A DNA stretch of 10,682 bases from Flavobacteriales bacterium (GTDB lineage: Bacteria > Bacteroidota > Bacteroidia > Flavobacteriales_D > Sanyastnellaceae), in contig CANHYZ010000034.1 of the NCBI GenBank assembly GCA_947464885.1, positions 1-10,682 on the forward strand, in the 5' to 3' direction. Made by a program: the position numbers and the translations under genes. This document shows, in pieces, positions 1 through 7,172 of this stretch. The notes beneath the pieces are model-generated. The model ran no database searches. It was not told the DNA's origin and saw nothing but the letters and a program-made list of their open reading frames with translations. Within the stretch, counting starts at the first letter, position 1, and the number at the start of each line of letters is the position of its first letter.

Positions 1-129
1 CAATACAATCCGGAAGCTCGCTTTCCGGCATTCCTTACGATCGTTGTTCTCACGATTGCATTTTCAAACCCCATACTGCTAACCCCGCTGTTGCTGTACT
101 TTCAACTGCACTTCATCTCCACTTCGTGA
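1..129 (+). CDS. C-terminal end of a membrane protein, possibly O-antigen polymerase/ligase (5' partial)
   Basis: Frame 1 is open from the first base to a TGA at 127-129, giving 42 residues. Most of it is hydrophobic: a stretch rich in Leu, Ile, Val and Phe (FLTIVVLTIAF, then ILLTPLLLYF) resembles the last one or two membrane helices of a polytopic inner-membrane protein. The stop overlaps the GTG start of the next glycosyltransferase (GTGA), the same tight coupling used further down this cluster, which supports it being a real gene. Its position at the head of three glycosyltransferases makes a Wzy-type polymerase, WaaL-type ligase or flippase reasonable, but no diagnostic motif lies within the visible part. 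The function is therefore inferred from context only. Confidence 0.6.
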   Translation, partial: QYNPEARFPAFLTIVVLTIAFSNPILLTPLLLYFQLHFISTS

Positions 130-1004
130 ACGCTCCAAACTTCCATAATTTACAGCTGGGCATTGTTATTCCAACATTCAATCGTTCCGCCGTGCTCTAT
201 GAGCTGCTAAGTGAGCTTACCACTCAGGCTGCGCAATTGAATCCTCAACCGCTTATCATCATCGTCAATGACGGAAGCACCGACGACACCTCCGGCTTAC
301 CGTCGAAATTCGACTATCCAATCGATTACGTGCAGGGTGATGGCCAATGGTGGTTTACTCGCTGTGCAGACGAAGGCGCTCGTTACGCCATAGCTCGGGG
401 CTGCACCGCAATTCAAATCATTAACGACGACAGCAGGATTGCCGGCGACTTCTTACTCCACACACTAAATCATATTGCGGCATCAGGAGTGAATTACGTG
501 TTTGCTCCCATCTCCGTCACCTTCGAAAAGCCCCACCGGGTAATGTTCAGTGGAGTGAAGTTGCGCCATTTCGGTCTAAAGAGAATGCGCAATACACCGG
601 CAATGAGCAGCTACACACCATCATCATCATCGATTGAAAGTGATGTGCTTCCAGGCAGAGGGCTGACCTTTTCTTCCGAAATCTTTCAAGAAATTAAGGG
701 ATTCGATTGCGACTTCCTGCAATACCATTCCGATGAAGATTTTTGCCTTCGTGCAAAATCCAAAGGTGTACAACCACTCGTTCATACCGATATCGTTTTG
801 TATGCGCATCACCTGATGACCTCCTCAGGTTCCACCCTTAAAAAAGCCTCCTTCAGGCAACTGATGGGAGACCTGTTCAAGCGGCAGTCACGGGTATATC
901 TCCCGGACAGAATACGTATCATCGCCAAACACCAACCGATGCTGATTGCGCCATTTTTGCTGGTTGCACAAATCATTTTGATCATTCGCTCTAACTTAAA
1001 ATAA
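126..1004 (+). CDS. Family 2 glycosyltransferase (GT-A fold)
   Basis: This is a probable cytoplasmic, membrane-associated enzyme that moves a sugar from a nucleotide-sugar donor to a growing surface glycan. Visible GT2 landmarks in its 292 residues are the opening strand GIVIPTFNR (12-20), NDGSTDDT (48-55), GDGQWWF (71-77), the metal-binding region INDDS (99-103), a PGRG segment (176-179) before the acceptor region, and DEDFCLR (203-209), which fits the catalytic-base position. The GDG-WW signature is common in rhamnosyltransferase-like GT2 enzymes, but donor and acceptor cannot be read from sequence. The C-terminus (about 272-289) is hydrophobic and could anchor it to the inner membrane. The GTG start at 126 overlaps the upstream stop, and the domain begins only about ten residues later, so this start is favoured. 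The stop overlaps the next ATG by one base (TAATG). Confidence 0.9.
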   Translation: MNAPNFHNLQLGIVIPTFNRSAVLYELLSELTTQAAQLNPQPLIIIVNDGSTDDTSGLPSKFDYPIDYVQGDGQWWFTRCADEGARYAIARGCTAIQIINDDSRIAGDFLLHTLNHIAASGVNYVFAPISVTFEKPHRVMFSGVKLRHFGLKRMRNTPAMSSYTPSSSSIESDVLPGRGLTFSSEIFQEIKGFDCDFLQYHSDEDFCLRAKSKGVQPLVHTDIVLYAHHLMTSSGSTLKKASFRQLMGDLFKRQSRVYLPDRIRIIAKHQPMLIAPFLLVAQIILIIRSNLK

Positions 1005-2119
1005 TGGCCCAAGAGACGAACAGCGCTTACGATTTCATCATTCTCACGCGTACACCGTGGGATGAGATTCCGCGTTCGCGCCATCAATTCACGCAAGCGT
1101 TGAGCGAACGATACAGCTGCCTCTTTGTTGAAGCCAACACGACCGGATTATTCTTCTCAGCAACATTCACTCCTGTTTCGGATCGAATTACCGTGCTGAA
1201 AAACGTTTGGCCCATTCCATATAAAATGCGGTACCGGATTCCGATGCTTAGCAATCGCTACTATAACCGCATTCGCCGAGCCATCGAATCCGTGTGCGAC
1301 ACCAATAACAGCGTCTGGATTTCTTTCGATCATACCTCCATCGCCTGCAATAGTCATTATGAAAAATCAGTGTACTACGCTACTGATGATCACACTCGAA
1401 GTGGCGCCAAAAAATGGAACTTCTTCCTGGAAGGCCAGTGGAGGCAGGAAATCGCCCTGCTTCAACATTGCGCACTGACGATGGTAACAGCCGATGATCT
1501 AGCTACTAAATTTCGGCCTCACGTGCGATCCATGATTGCGCTTCCGCTCGCCGGACCATCGCTGCCTGATGCTCCTGAGCCTATACAACGCAGCACGAAA
1601 CAGCGCGTTGCATTCCTAGCCGCATTCAATCGGCAACGTATACCCCTGGATATCGTGAAGGCACTCGCTTCTGACCCACAGCTAGAATTGGTCTGTATCG
1701 GGCCGGTAAAATCTGATTTTCGCAAAGACCTCGAGGCGTTTCCGCAAGTACAATTCACCGGGCCACTAAGCGGCGAAGCGCTCTACGCATGTCTCAAAAG
1801 CTGCGATGCCGGCATTGCACCCTATCGCACAGAATCCGTCAATAGCGGCGTAACACCGAGTAAGCTCTGGCAATACTTGGCGTGCGGCTTGCCCGTCGTA
1901 GTCACGCGTCTGCCCAGTATGTCGGGAATGCCTGTTGATGAAAGACTGATTTCATTCTGTGATCAACCCCTTGATTTCGTCGATTTGGTGAAGAAAGCCA
2001 TAGCGTCGGATACCGATGAACTGCGCACGAAGCGCTGGCAATGGTCGCAAACGCAAACATGGCAGGCGAGAATCGACACTTTTGTTGACGCTTGCCGCAG
2101 TCGTAATTTGCTACCGTGA
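1004..2119 (+). CDS. GT4-like glycosyltransferase (GT-B fold)
   Basis: This 371-residue protein is a probable cytoplasmic glycosyltransferase of the polysaccharide cluster. The N-terminal half has WDEIPRSRHQ (19-28), a form of the W-D-x-x-x-R-x-x-Q motif seen in GT4-like enzymes such as TuaH-type proteins, and YYATDD (124-129), typical of the same group. The C-terminal nucleotide-binding half has FTGPLSGEAL (251-260), CDAGIAPYR (267-275) and PSKLWQYLACGLPVV (285-299). The last is the donor-binding signature, usually PxKxxEYLAxGxPVV, with Gln-290 where Glu is most common. The length suits a complete single-domain GT-B enzyme and no signal peptide is seen. The ATG shares one base with the previous TAA, and the stop overlaps the next GTG, so translation of the cluster is probably coupled. 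The sugar specificity is not recognisable. Confidence 0.87.
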   Translation: MAQETNSAYDFIILTRTPWDEIPRSRHQFTQALSERYSCLFVEANTTGLFFSATFTPVSDRITVLKNVWPIPYKMRYRIPMLSNRYYNRIRRAIESVCDTNNSVWISFDHTSIACNSHYEKSVYYATDDHTRSGAKKWNFFLEGQWRQEIALLQHCALTMVTADDLATKFRPHVRSMIALPLAGPSLPDAPEPIQRSTKQRVAFLAAFNRQRIPLDIVKALASDPQLELVCIGPVKSDFRKDLEAFPQVQFTGPLSGEALYACLKSCDAGIAPYRTESVNSGVTPSKLWQYLACGLPVVVTRLPSMSGMPVDERLISFCDQPLDFVDLVKKAIASDTDELRTKRWQWSQTQTWQARIDTFVDACRSRNLLP

Positions 2120-2904
2120 AAACCGAATTGTCTACACAGCGCTTTTCTTTTTTGGGAGTTCCCATCAATGCTACAAACACAGAGGAGGTTTTGGCGTCAT
2201 TGACTTCCGCAAAGGATGCTCCCTGTTCATACATCTGTTTCCCGGATAGTTTCGTAATTCGCGCTGCAAGTCGAGACACACGGTTATTGGCCCTATTGAC
2301 CAACTCCCGTATGACGCTGCCAGATGGCAAGCCGTCGCAATGGTTTGCCAACTGTATTGGCCTTAAAAACGTACGCACGGTCTCAGGCTTTCATGTGTGT
2401 AAAGCATTATTAGCGACTCCATCGACGCATTACTTCTATGGTGGATCACCGGAATTACTGCGCTCATTGGATGCACGGTTAAAGGAGGAATTCCCGCATG
2501 CATGCATCCTTGGAATGAAATCGCCCCCGATGCTATCCGAGGAAGAGATCATCACGCACCCTATCATTGAAGAGGATTTCAACGCCATTGCATCCTTGAA
2601 ACCGGACTTCATCTGGATCGGCATCAGCAGTCCAAAACAGGATCTACTGATGCAACGTGCATCACGCTTGCTGCCGAGAGGCACCTTGCTCGGTATTGGT
2701 GGTGTCTTCAACTACCTGGCTCACCCGGAATTGAAAAGTCCTGAATGGATGAAACGCATGGGGCTGCGCTGGCTCTACCGCGCCATCCGCGAACCTCGCC
2801 GCCTGGCCGGCAAATACATGGGGATGCTTCTTTTCATCACGCTGAATTTACCGAGAATATTTGCCGATATTCTTAGGCAACGCCGACTCATGAAGAAGCC
2901 GTAA
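2116..2904 (+). CDS. WecG/TagA/CpsF family glycosyltransferase (GT26)
   Basis: Members of this family transfer a sugar (for example N-acetylmannosamine or its uronic acid) to an undecaprenyl-diphosphate-linked sugar at the inner membrane face, an early step in glycan assembly. Within 262 residues the conserved elements appear in order: FLGVPINA (12-19), LPDG (68-71) with probable catalytic Asp-70, VSGF (89-92), YFYGG (106-110), WIGISSPKQ (167-175), GIGGVFNYLAHP (193-204), and SPEWMKRMGLRWLYR followed by REPRRL (208-230). The basic, hydrophobic C-terminal tail up to residue 262 matches the membrane-binding appendage known in TagA. One oddity is that the usual Thr-x-Asn or Asn-x-His motif before helix 2 reads FPDSF (42-46). 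The GTG start at 2116 overlaps the previous stop. The gene ends 8 bp before coaX. The family call is firm; the substrate is unknown. Confidence 0.9.
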   Translation: MKTELSTQRFSFLGVPINATNTEEVLASLTSAKDAPCSYICFPDSFVIRAASRDTRLLALLTNSRMTLPDGKPSQWFANCIGLKNVRTVSGFHVCKALLATPSTHYFYGGSPELLRSLDARLKEEFPHACILGMKSPPMLSEEEIITHPIIEEDFNAIASLKPDFIWIGISSPKQDLLMQRASRLLPRGTLLGIGGVFNYLAHPELKSPEWMKRMGLRWLYRAIREPRRLAGKYMGMLLFITLNLPRIFADILRQRRLMKKP

Positions 2905-2912
2905 TTTGCACC

Positions 2913-3641
2913 ATGCAATTGGCCATCGACAGGGGCAACACTCAGACAAAACTTTCGCTTTGCCGCGACGGCGAAATCCATCATTTTACCATCTTTGAGG
3001 ATGATGAACTGCAGTTTGCGCTTCCATCGTTCATTGGGAAGCACAACCCAACCCGGGCAATTATCTCTGACGTAAGGTCTTCAGAAGAAACACAGAAGCT
3101 CATAGCGCTTCTAAATGTTCCTTTGACTGTATTGGAATCCACCATGCGTTTGCCGTTTGAAATCCGTTATGAAACTCCGGCCACGCTCGGACGGGATCGC
3201 ATCGCGAATGCCGCCGGCGCCATCAAACGGTTTGGAAAGGGTAATCTTCTGGTGATTGACTGTGGAAGTTGCATGACATACACCCTCGTTGCTGACGGAG
3301 CATTGATGGGCGGAAGCATCGCGCCGGGAATACACATGCGATTCAACGCACTGCACACCTACACAGGTGCTTTGCCTTTGATTTCCTTGCGCAAGGACTG
3401 GACAACCGATGTTGTTGGAAAAAACACACAGGGCTCAATCGAGAGCGGCGTGCTTCAAGGCATCCTGCATGAAACCGAAGGAATGATGGCTCATTACCGC
3501 GAGCTGTTTCCACAATTAATCGTAATAATTACAGGCGGTGACACATCATTTTTTGAGAAGCACCTGAAAAGTAGCATTTTTGCCGCTCCTTACTTAACCC
3601 ACGAAGGGCTGCATGAAATTCTTCGATACCACTGTGCGTAG
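2913..3641 (+). CDS. coaX: Type III pantothenate kinase
   Basis: It phosphorylates pantothenate, the first step of coenzyme A synthesis, in the cytoplasm. The ASKHA-fold landmarks are all present in 242 residues, a normal length: the phosphate-binding DRGNT (6-10), YETPATLGRDRIANA (86-100) with probable catalytic Asp-95, the IDCGSCMTYTL strand (115-125), GGSIAPG (133-139) followed by the ALH...TGALP segment (146-155), and ITGGD (206-210). The usual form of the first motif is D-x-GNT with a hydrophobic residue at x; here it is Arg. The strand motif commonly ends T-Y-D or T-x-D; here the Asp position is Thr-124. The ATG lies 8 bp after the glycosyltransferase stop. The last 29 bases overlap the start of the next gene in another frame. 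The housekeeping role contrasts with the sugar cluster just upstream. Confidence 0.95.
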   Translation: MQLAIDRGNTQTKLSLCRDGEIHHFTIFEDDELQFALPSFIGKHNPTRAIISDVRSSEETQKLIALLNVPLTVLESTMRLPFEIRYETPATLGRDRIANAAGAIKRFGKGNLLVIDCGSCMTYTLVADGALMGGSIAPGIHMRFNALHTYTGALPLISLRKDWTTDVVGKNTQGSIESGVLQGILHETEGMMAHYRELFPQLIVIITGGDTSFFEKHLKSSIFAAPYLTHEGLHEILRYHCA

Positions 3642-5022
3642 CACCTGTTTTCTCGTAATGCTTCTGTTAATGAAGCTTGCTGCTTTCGCGCAGTCGAATC
3701 CCAATTCAGTGTATTCGCGCTTCGGCTTGGGCATCATCGACAATCCCGGCAACGCCAATCACTTTGGAATGGGTGGCATGACCGCGGCTCAGTCCGATCC
3801 TATTTCCCTCAACTTGGCCAATCCTGCATCCTATGCTTTTCTGGATGTCACTAACTTACAAACCACGCTGAAAGGGGCATACACGACCACCAATAATGGA
3901 GCTTCGACCTCGACCTATGGCCATGGACAGGTGCATGAACTGAGTATGGGTTTTCGAAAGCCTTTGGGAAAGTGGGGCCTCGCCATTGGATTATCACCCT
4001 ATAGCTCCGTCGACTATCGGTTCACCTCGAAAGACACGTTGAGCGACACCCTAACTGCAACATACCGCTACAATGGTCGTGGCGGCTTGAATAAAGTAAC
4101 CTTTGGAACAGCGCGCGTTTTCCGCTTCGGTTCACTCTTCGCAGCTGATTCATTGAAACAAAAAAACGATAGCAATCAGGTTAAACTGCATCAACTCGCC
4201 ATCGGATTCAATGCCAATTACATCTTTGGCAATATCACACGCGAGAACTATGTGTCGTTTGACCAATCCGAGCACTACACGACAATTAACTACACCAATC
4301 TCTGGGCGAAAGGAATAAGCCTGGAAGCTGGTATTCAATACAAGGTGAATCTCACCACACGCCGTGATCCGCAGCGTCGGATTATAGGTGGATCGGCACT
4401 ACAACTCGGAGCTGTTTACGCGTTGGAGTCGGATCTAGGCGCAGAATACACCGAGCTGGTTTCATCCTTGCGCTATACGGGTTCAAACGCTTTTCGTGAC
4501 ACCTCGCATTTTCTGGATGCCGTTAATGGACGCTTAATTATTCCACAGCGGATACAGGCGGGTTTGGCATACAAGATTTACAATAAAAACTGGGGTGCTT
4601 TGATGCTCGGAGCTGAATTCAAACTGCAGGATTGGTCGTTATACCGCCTTTCCATCAGCGAAGATGCCAACCTCGATGAAGGGTTGCAATCCGCCCAAGG
4701 CTGGTCTGCAGGTGCAGAGTTCAAACCAACGACAGATGTTAGCAACAGTTTCTTCAATCGCATGCATTACCGTGTGGGCTATCGCACGAATCAATCGGAA
4801 CTCGTAATCAAGAGCACACGCATCCAACAGTCAGGAGTTACTGCCGGTCTGAGCATTCCCGTGAGTCGCTCACAATCCAAAATAAATATTGGTGTTGAAA
4901 TCGGCCAGCGCGGGACGTTGGACCAAGGGCTTGTGCGCGAAGATTACGTAGCGTTCATGGTTGGCTTTTCACTTTCACCCTCATCCTTCGATCGCTGGTT
5001 CCGTCAGGTGAAGTACGATTAA
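3613..5022 (+). CDS. Putative outer-membrane beta-barrel protein
   Basis: This 469-residue protein starts with a signal peptide: an n-region with Lys-2 and Arg-9, a hydrophobic core at about 12-25, and a likely signal peptidase I site after AFA before QSNPN. The mature part has many alternating polar/hydrophobic stretches rich in Tyr, Gly and Ser, as in barrel strands. An early segment (SVYSRFGLG, then LNLANPASY) resembles FadL/OmpP1-like Bacteroidota outer-membrane proteins. The end, FMVGFSLSP followed by DRWFRQVKYD, looks like a last strand plus a short conserved tail. No enzyme motif is visible. The gene overlaps coaX by 29 bp; an alternative ATG at 3658 would remove the overlap but leave a poor signal peptide, so 3613 is favoured. 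Its place directly before lptC suggests, without proving, a role in lipid or LPS handling at the outer membrane. Confidence 0.8.
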   Translation: MKFFDTTVRSTCFLVMLLLMKLAAFAQSNPNSVYSRFGLGIIDNPGNANHFGMGGMTAAQSDPISLNLANPASYAFLDVTNLQTTLKGAYTTTNNGASTSTYGHGQVHELSMGFRKPLGKWGLAIGLSPYSSVDYRFTSKDTLSDTLTATYRYNGRGGLNKVTFGTARVFRFGSLFAADSLKQKNDSNQVKLHQLAIGFNANYIFGNITRENYVSFDQSEHYTTINYTNLWAKGISLEAGIQYKVNLTTRRDPQRRIIGGSALQLGAVYALESDLGAEYTELVSSLRYTGSNAFRDTSHFLDAVNGRLIIPQRIQAGLAYKIYNKNWGALMLGAEFKLQDWSLYRLSISEDANLDEGLQSAQGWSAGAEFKPTTDVSNSFFNRMHYRVGYRTNQSELVIKSTRIQQSGVTAGLSIPVSRSQSKINIGVEIGQRGTLDQGLVREDYVAFMVGFSLSPSSFDRWFRQVKYD

Positions 5023-5026
5023 GGCC

Positions 5027-5608
5027 ATGGCTGAGCATAAATCAACCATACTCACCGGCCTCATGGCATTAGCGCTCTGCGCATGTCGAAACGATATTGC
5101 CGATATCCGGGCCATCACGGACAAGAACACCAAGCCCGTGCAAACGAGTTACGGCGCATCCTACACGTTTTCAGAAAAGGGGAAGAAACAAACGCGACTC
5201 GAAGCCGGCGTGCTTGAGCAATACGAAGTTGAAGGCGAAGATGACTACATCCTGGCAGGCGGCGGATTTTCGATGATTTTCTTCGACAGTCTGCAGCGCG
5301 AGGAAGCACGTATCAAAGCCGATAGTGGAATCTACATTGAAAAAAAGAAATCGCTCAAAGCCTGGGGAAATGTGGTTCTATCGAATGTGGCCGGCGAAAA
5401 ACTGGAAACCTCAGAGCTCATTTATGACCAGGACAGCGCCCACATTCATACGGAGCAGCGGGTAAAAATCACACTCGCCGGAGGAAGTACATTGCACGGG
5501 TTGGGCATCGAAAGCAACGATAATTTCACCCGCTATCGCATTATTCAACCAACAGGCGATTTCGTGGTCGAAGAAAAACAAGACACGACGAATGGAAAAA
5601 ACCAATAA
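5027..5608 (+). CDS. lptC: LptC-like LPS export periplasmic protein (lipoprotein form)
   Basis: LptC forms part of the periplasmic bridge that carries lipopolysaccharide from the LptBFG transporter toward the outer membrane. In 193 residues I see a short N-terminal hydrophobic segment ending in a lipobox LCAC, so Cys-20 is the likely lipidated residue rather than a retained transmembrane anchor as in Escherichia coli. The body has the repeated beta-strand pattern of the LptC/OstA jellyroll, including ADSGIYIEKKKSL, GNVVLSN, GEKLETSELIYDQD and VKITLAGGSTLHGLGIES. The residues after the Cys (RND) are not the acidic surface-export signal described in some Bacteroidota. The start lies 4 bp after the barrel protein, and the last 17 bases overlap the next small gene, consistent with one operon. 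Sequence similarity is recognised from memory, but the context fits well. Confidence 0.85.
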   Translation: MAEHKSTILTGLMALALCACRNDIADIRAITDKNTKPVQTSYGASYTFSEKGKKQTRLEAGVLEQYEVEGEDDYILAGGGFSMIFFDSLQREEARIKADSGIYIEKKKSLKAWGNVVLSNVAGEKLETSELIYDQDSAHIHTEQRVKITLAGGSTLHGLGIESNDNFTRYRIIQPTGDFVVEEKQDTTNGKNQ

Positions 5609-5792
5609 ACTTCTCGAACATTTTTGGCTGGTATTTACCATTGCCTCATTCCTATTTGCCTGTTACTCTGTCCTATTCATAGCACAAACACGCAGCGAAT
5701 TCAACAAATTCTACATTCCTGCTATCTCCTTTTTCTGGTGGCTGTTCAGGCGGTCGATGCGCCGACGCATGGAAAGGAATCAACAGGGTTAA
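5592..5792 (+). CDS. Small two-helix membrane protein, function unknown
   Basis: This encodes 66 residues with two predicted membrane helices (about 9-30, FWLVFTIASFLFACYSVLF, and about 41-52, IPAISFFWWLF). They are followed by a strongly basic tail RRSMRRRMER (53-62), which by the positive-inside rule should be cytoplasmic, giving a hairpin with both ends inside. The ATG overlaps the lptC stop by 17 bp, suggesting co-translation. I recall small proteins of similar build (two helices, then an RRRxRRRxE-like tail) at this position in other Bacteroidota, but cannot confirm that here. It is too short for a known enzyme. A role beside LptC or the downstream CNNM protein is possible but is inference from position alone. 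The overlapping ORF at 5624-5860 in another frame lacks this topology and is judged a shadow. Confidence 0.7.
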   Translation: MEKTNKLLEHFWLVFTIASFLFACYSVLFIAQTRSEFNKFYIPAISFFWWLFRRSMRRRMERNQQG

Positions 5793-5823
5793 CGCTTTTA
5801 ACACACCACTGCCTCCCTTTCAC

Positions 5824-5831
5824 TACTTTTG
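5824..5831 (+). promoter_or_regulatory. Candidate Bacteroidota -7 promoter element
   Basis: TACTTTTG matches the Bacteroidota -7 consensus TAnnTTTG exactly. It lies in the 96-bp gap between the small membrane protein and the CNNM gene, about 57 bp before that ATG. No TTG is present at the expected -33 distance, so the site may be weak or fortuitous. If active, it would let the CNNM gene be expressed apart from the upstream envelope genes. Confidence 0.35.
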
Positions 5832-5888
5832 TCTCGCTGCCTGCGAACGTTACAGCCTAATCATATCTGTTTCGTTTGTTACACGTAG

Positions 5889-7172
5889 ATGGATTCCTAT
5901 TGGCCCTTAATTATTTTCTTGTCATTGCTGGCTTCTGCCTTTTCCAGTGGAATGGAAATCGCTTTTATTACCGCCAACAAACTGAAAATCGAGCTGGATA
6001 AAAAGCAAGGAGTCTTTGCCTCCGGCATCATCGGTCATTTCGTCAATAAGCCCAAACTCTTCATCGCCACCATGCTCATTGGCAACAATGCCGCACTGGT
6101 CGTCTATGGTCTTTATATGGGTGAAGTCATTGAGCACGCCATCAGCGGATACTTTCCGATGATTGCTCAAAGCATCGGCGAATTCGGTGTAGTGCTCGGA
6201 CAAACATTGATCTCCACCGTCATCGTTCTGGTATTTGCAGAGTTCATTCCGAAAGCCATCTTCAGCATCAACCCCAACCGCTGGCTCAATATGATGGCCG
6301 TTCCCATGGCCGTTTGGTACGGAGTGCTTTACGCCTTTGCATGGGTGATTACCGGGATTTCCGACTTATTCATTCGCATATTCGTACGTAAGGAAGTCAA
6401 AGATGAAGAAGTCGAGTTCGGCCGCATTGATCTGGACCATTACCTCGAGGAAGCTACGGGCAACATTGACCAAAGCAAGGCCATAGACCACGAGATTCAG
6501 ATTTTCCAAAACGCGTTGGACTTTTCCAATCTAAAGGCTCGTGACTGTCTGATTCCCCGAAATGAAATCATTGCTGTCGAAATCACCGATAGTGTTGCAG
6601 ATTTAACGAAGATGTTTATCGAAACACGTCTTTCCAAAATTCTGGTCTATCGGGAAAACGTCGATCACATCATCGGCTATGTTCACTCTTACGAGCTCTT
6701 CAAAAAGCCGCAGCACATTCAGCATATCCTTCGTCCGATTTCCATTATCCCGGAACCCATGCCGGCCTATGAAATCCTGGAGATGTTCATTAAGCAAAAG
6801 AAACACGTTGCGGTTGTCGTCGATGAGTTTGGCGGCACGGCAGGCATGATCACCATGGAAGACATTGTCGAGGAAATTTTTGGTGAAATCGAAGACGAGC
6901 ACGACAAGGAGGAAAACATCGAAATCGATCACGGTAATGGTTCGTTCGATTTTTCTGCGCGCCTGGAAATCGATTACCTCAACAATAAGTACAACCTGGA
7001 ATTACCCGAAAATCAGGAAGCCTACGACACCCTGGGCGGGCTCATTCTCTTCCTGCGGGGCGACATTCCCGAGGAAGCCGAATCCATTTCACACGGTACG
7101 ATCACCTTTACCATGCTGAAAGTGAGTGAAACACGCATCGAACTGGTCAAGATTACGCGCGAAAACGCCTAA
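5889..7172 (+). CDS. CNNM/CBS-domain membrane protein (CorC/HlyC-type 'hemolysin' family)
   Basis: Proteins of this family are membrane ion transporters or their regulators, linked mainly to magnesium export; the name 'hemolysin' is historical. The 427 residues show the standard order. A CNNM (DUF21) membrane domain spans about 1-190, with FSSGMEIAF (18-26), LIGNNAALVVYG (63-74) and AEFIPKAI (117-124), the last carrying the conserved Pro-Lys. Two CBS domains span about 218-335, the second ending in the hallmark VDEFGGTAGMITMEDIVEE (311-329). A CorC/HlyC C-terminal domain follows at about 345-427, including YDTLGGLI (379-386). The length is typical, so the gene looks complete. In Bacteroidota the paralogue GldE has a similar architecture, but the lptC and ppiD neighbourhood favours the general CNNM member. 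The ATG at 5889 directly precedes the first helix and has no visible Shine-Dalgarno. Confidence 0.92.
   Translation: MDSYWPLIIFLSLLASAFSSGMEIAFITANKLKIELDKKQGVFASGIIGHFVNKPKLFIATMLIGNNAALVVYGLYMGEVIEHAISGYFPMIAQSIGEFGVVLGQTLISTVIVLVFAEFIPKAIFSINPNRWLNMMAVPMAVWYGVLYAFAWVITGISDLFIRIFVRKEVKDEEVEFGRIDLDHYLEEATGNIDQSKAIDHEIQIFQNALDFSNLKARDCLIPRNEIIAVEITDSVADLTKMFIETRLSKILVYRENVDHIIGYVHSYELFKKPQHIQHILRPISIIPEPMPAYEILEMFIKQKKHVAVVVDEFGGTAGMITMEDIVEEIFGEIEDEHDKEENIEIDHGNGSFDFSARLEIDYLNNKYNLELPENQEAYDTLGGLILFLRGDIPEEAESISHGTITFTMLKVSETRIELVKITRENA

Noticed and set aside
1902..2378. 158-residue open frame on the minus strand across the GT4-like and WecG-family genes
   Set aside because: It lies wholly opposite two convincing overlapping genes and its translation has no recognisable domain; it is a shadow frame.
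5624..5860. 78-residue plus-strand frame overlapping the small membrane protein
   Set aside because: It competes with the 5592-5792 frame, which has clear two-helix topology and a basic tail; this one has no coherent features and begins inside the other gene.
6603..6932. 109-residue minus-strand frame within the CBS region of the CNNM gene
   Set aside because: It is antisense to the conserved CBS motifs and shows no independent coding evidence.
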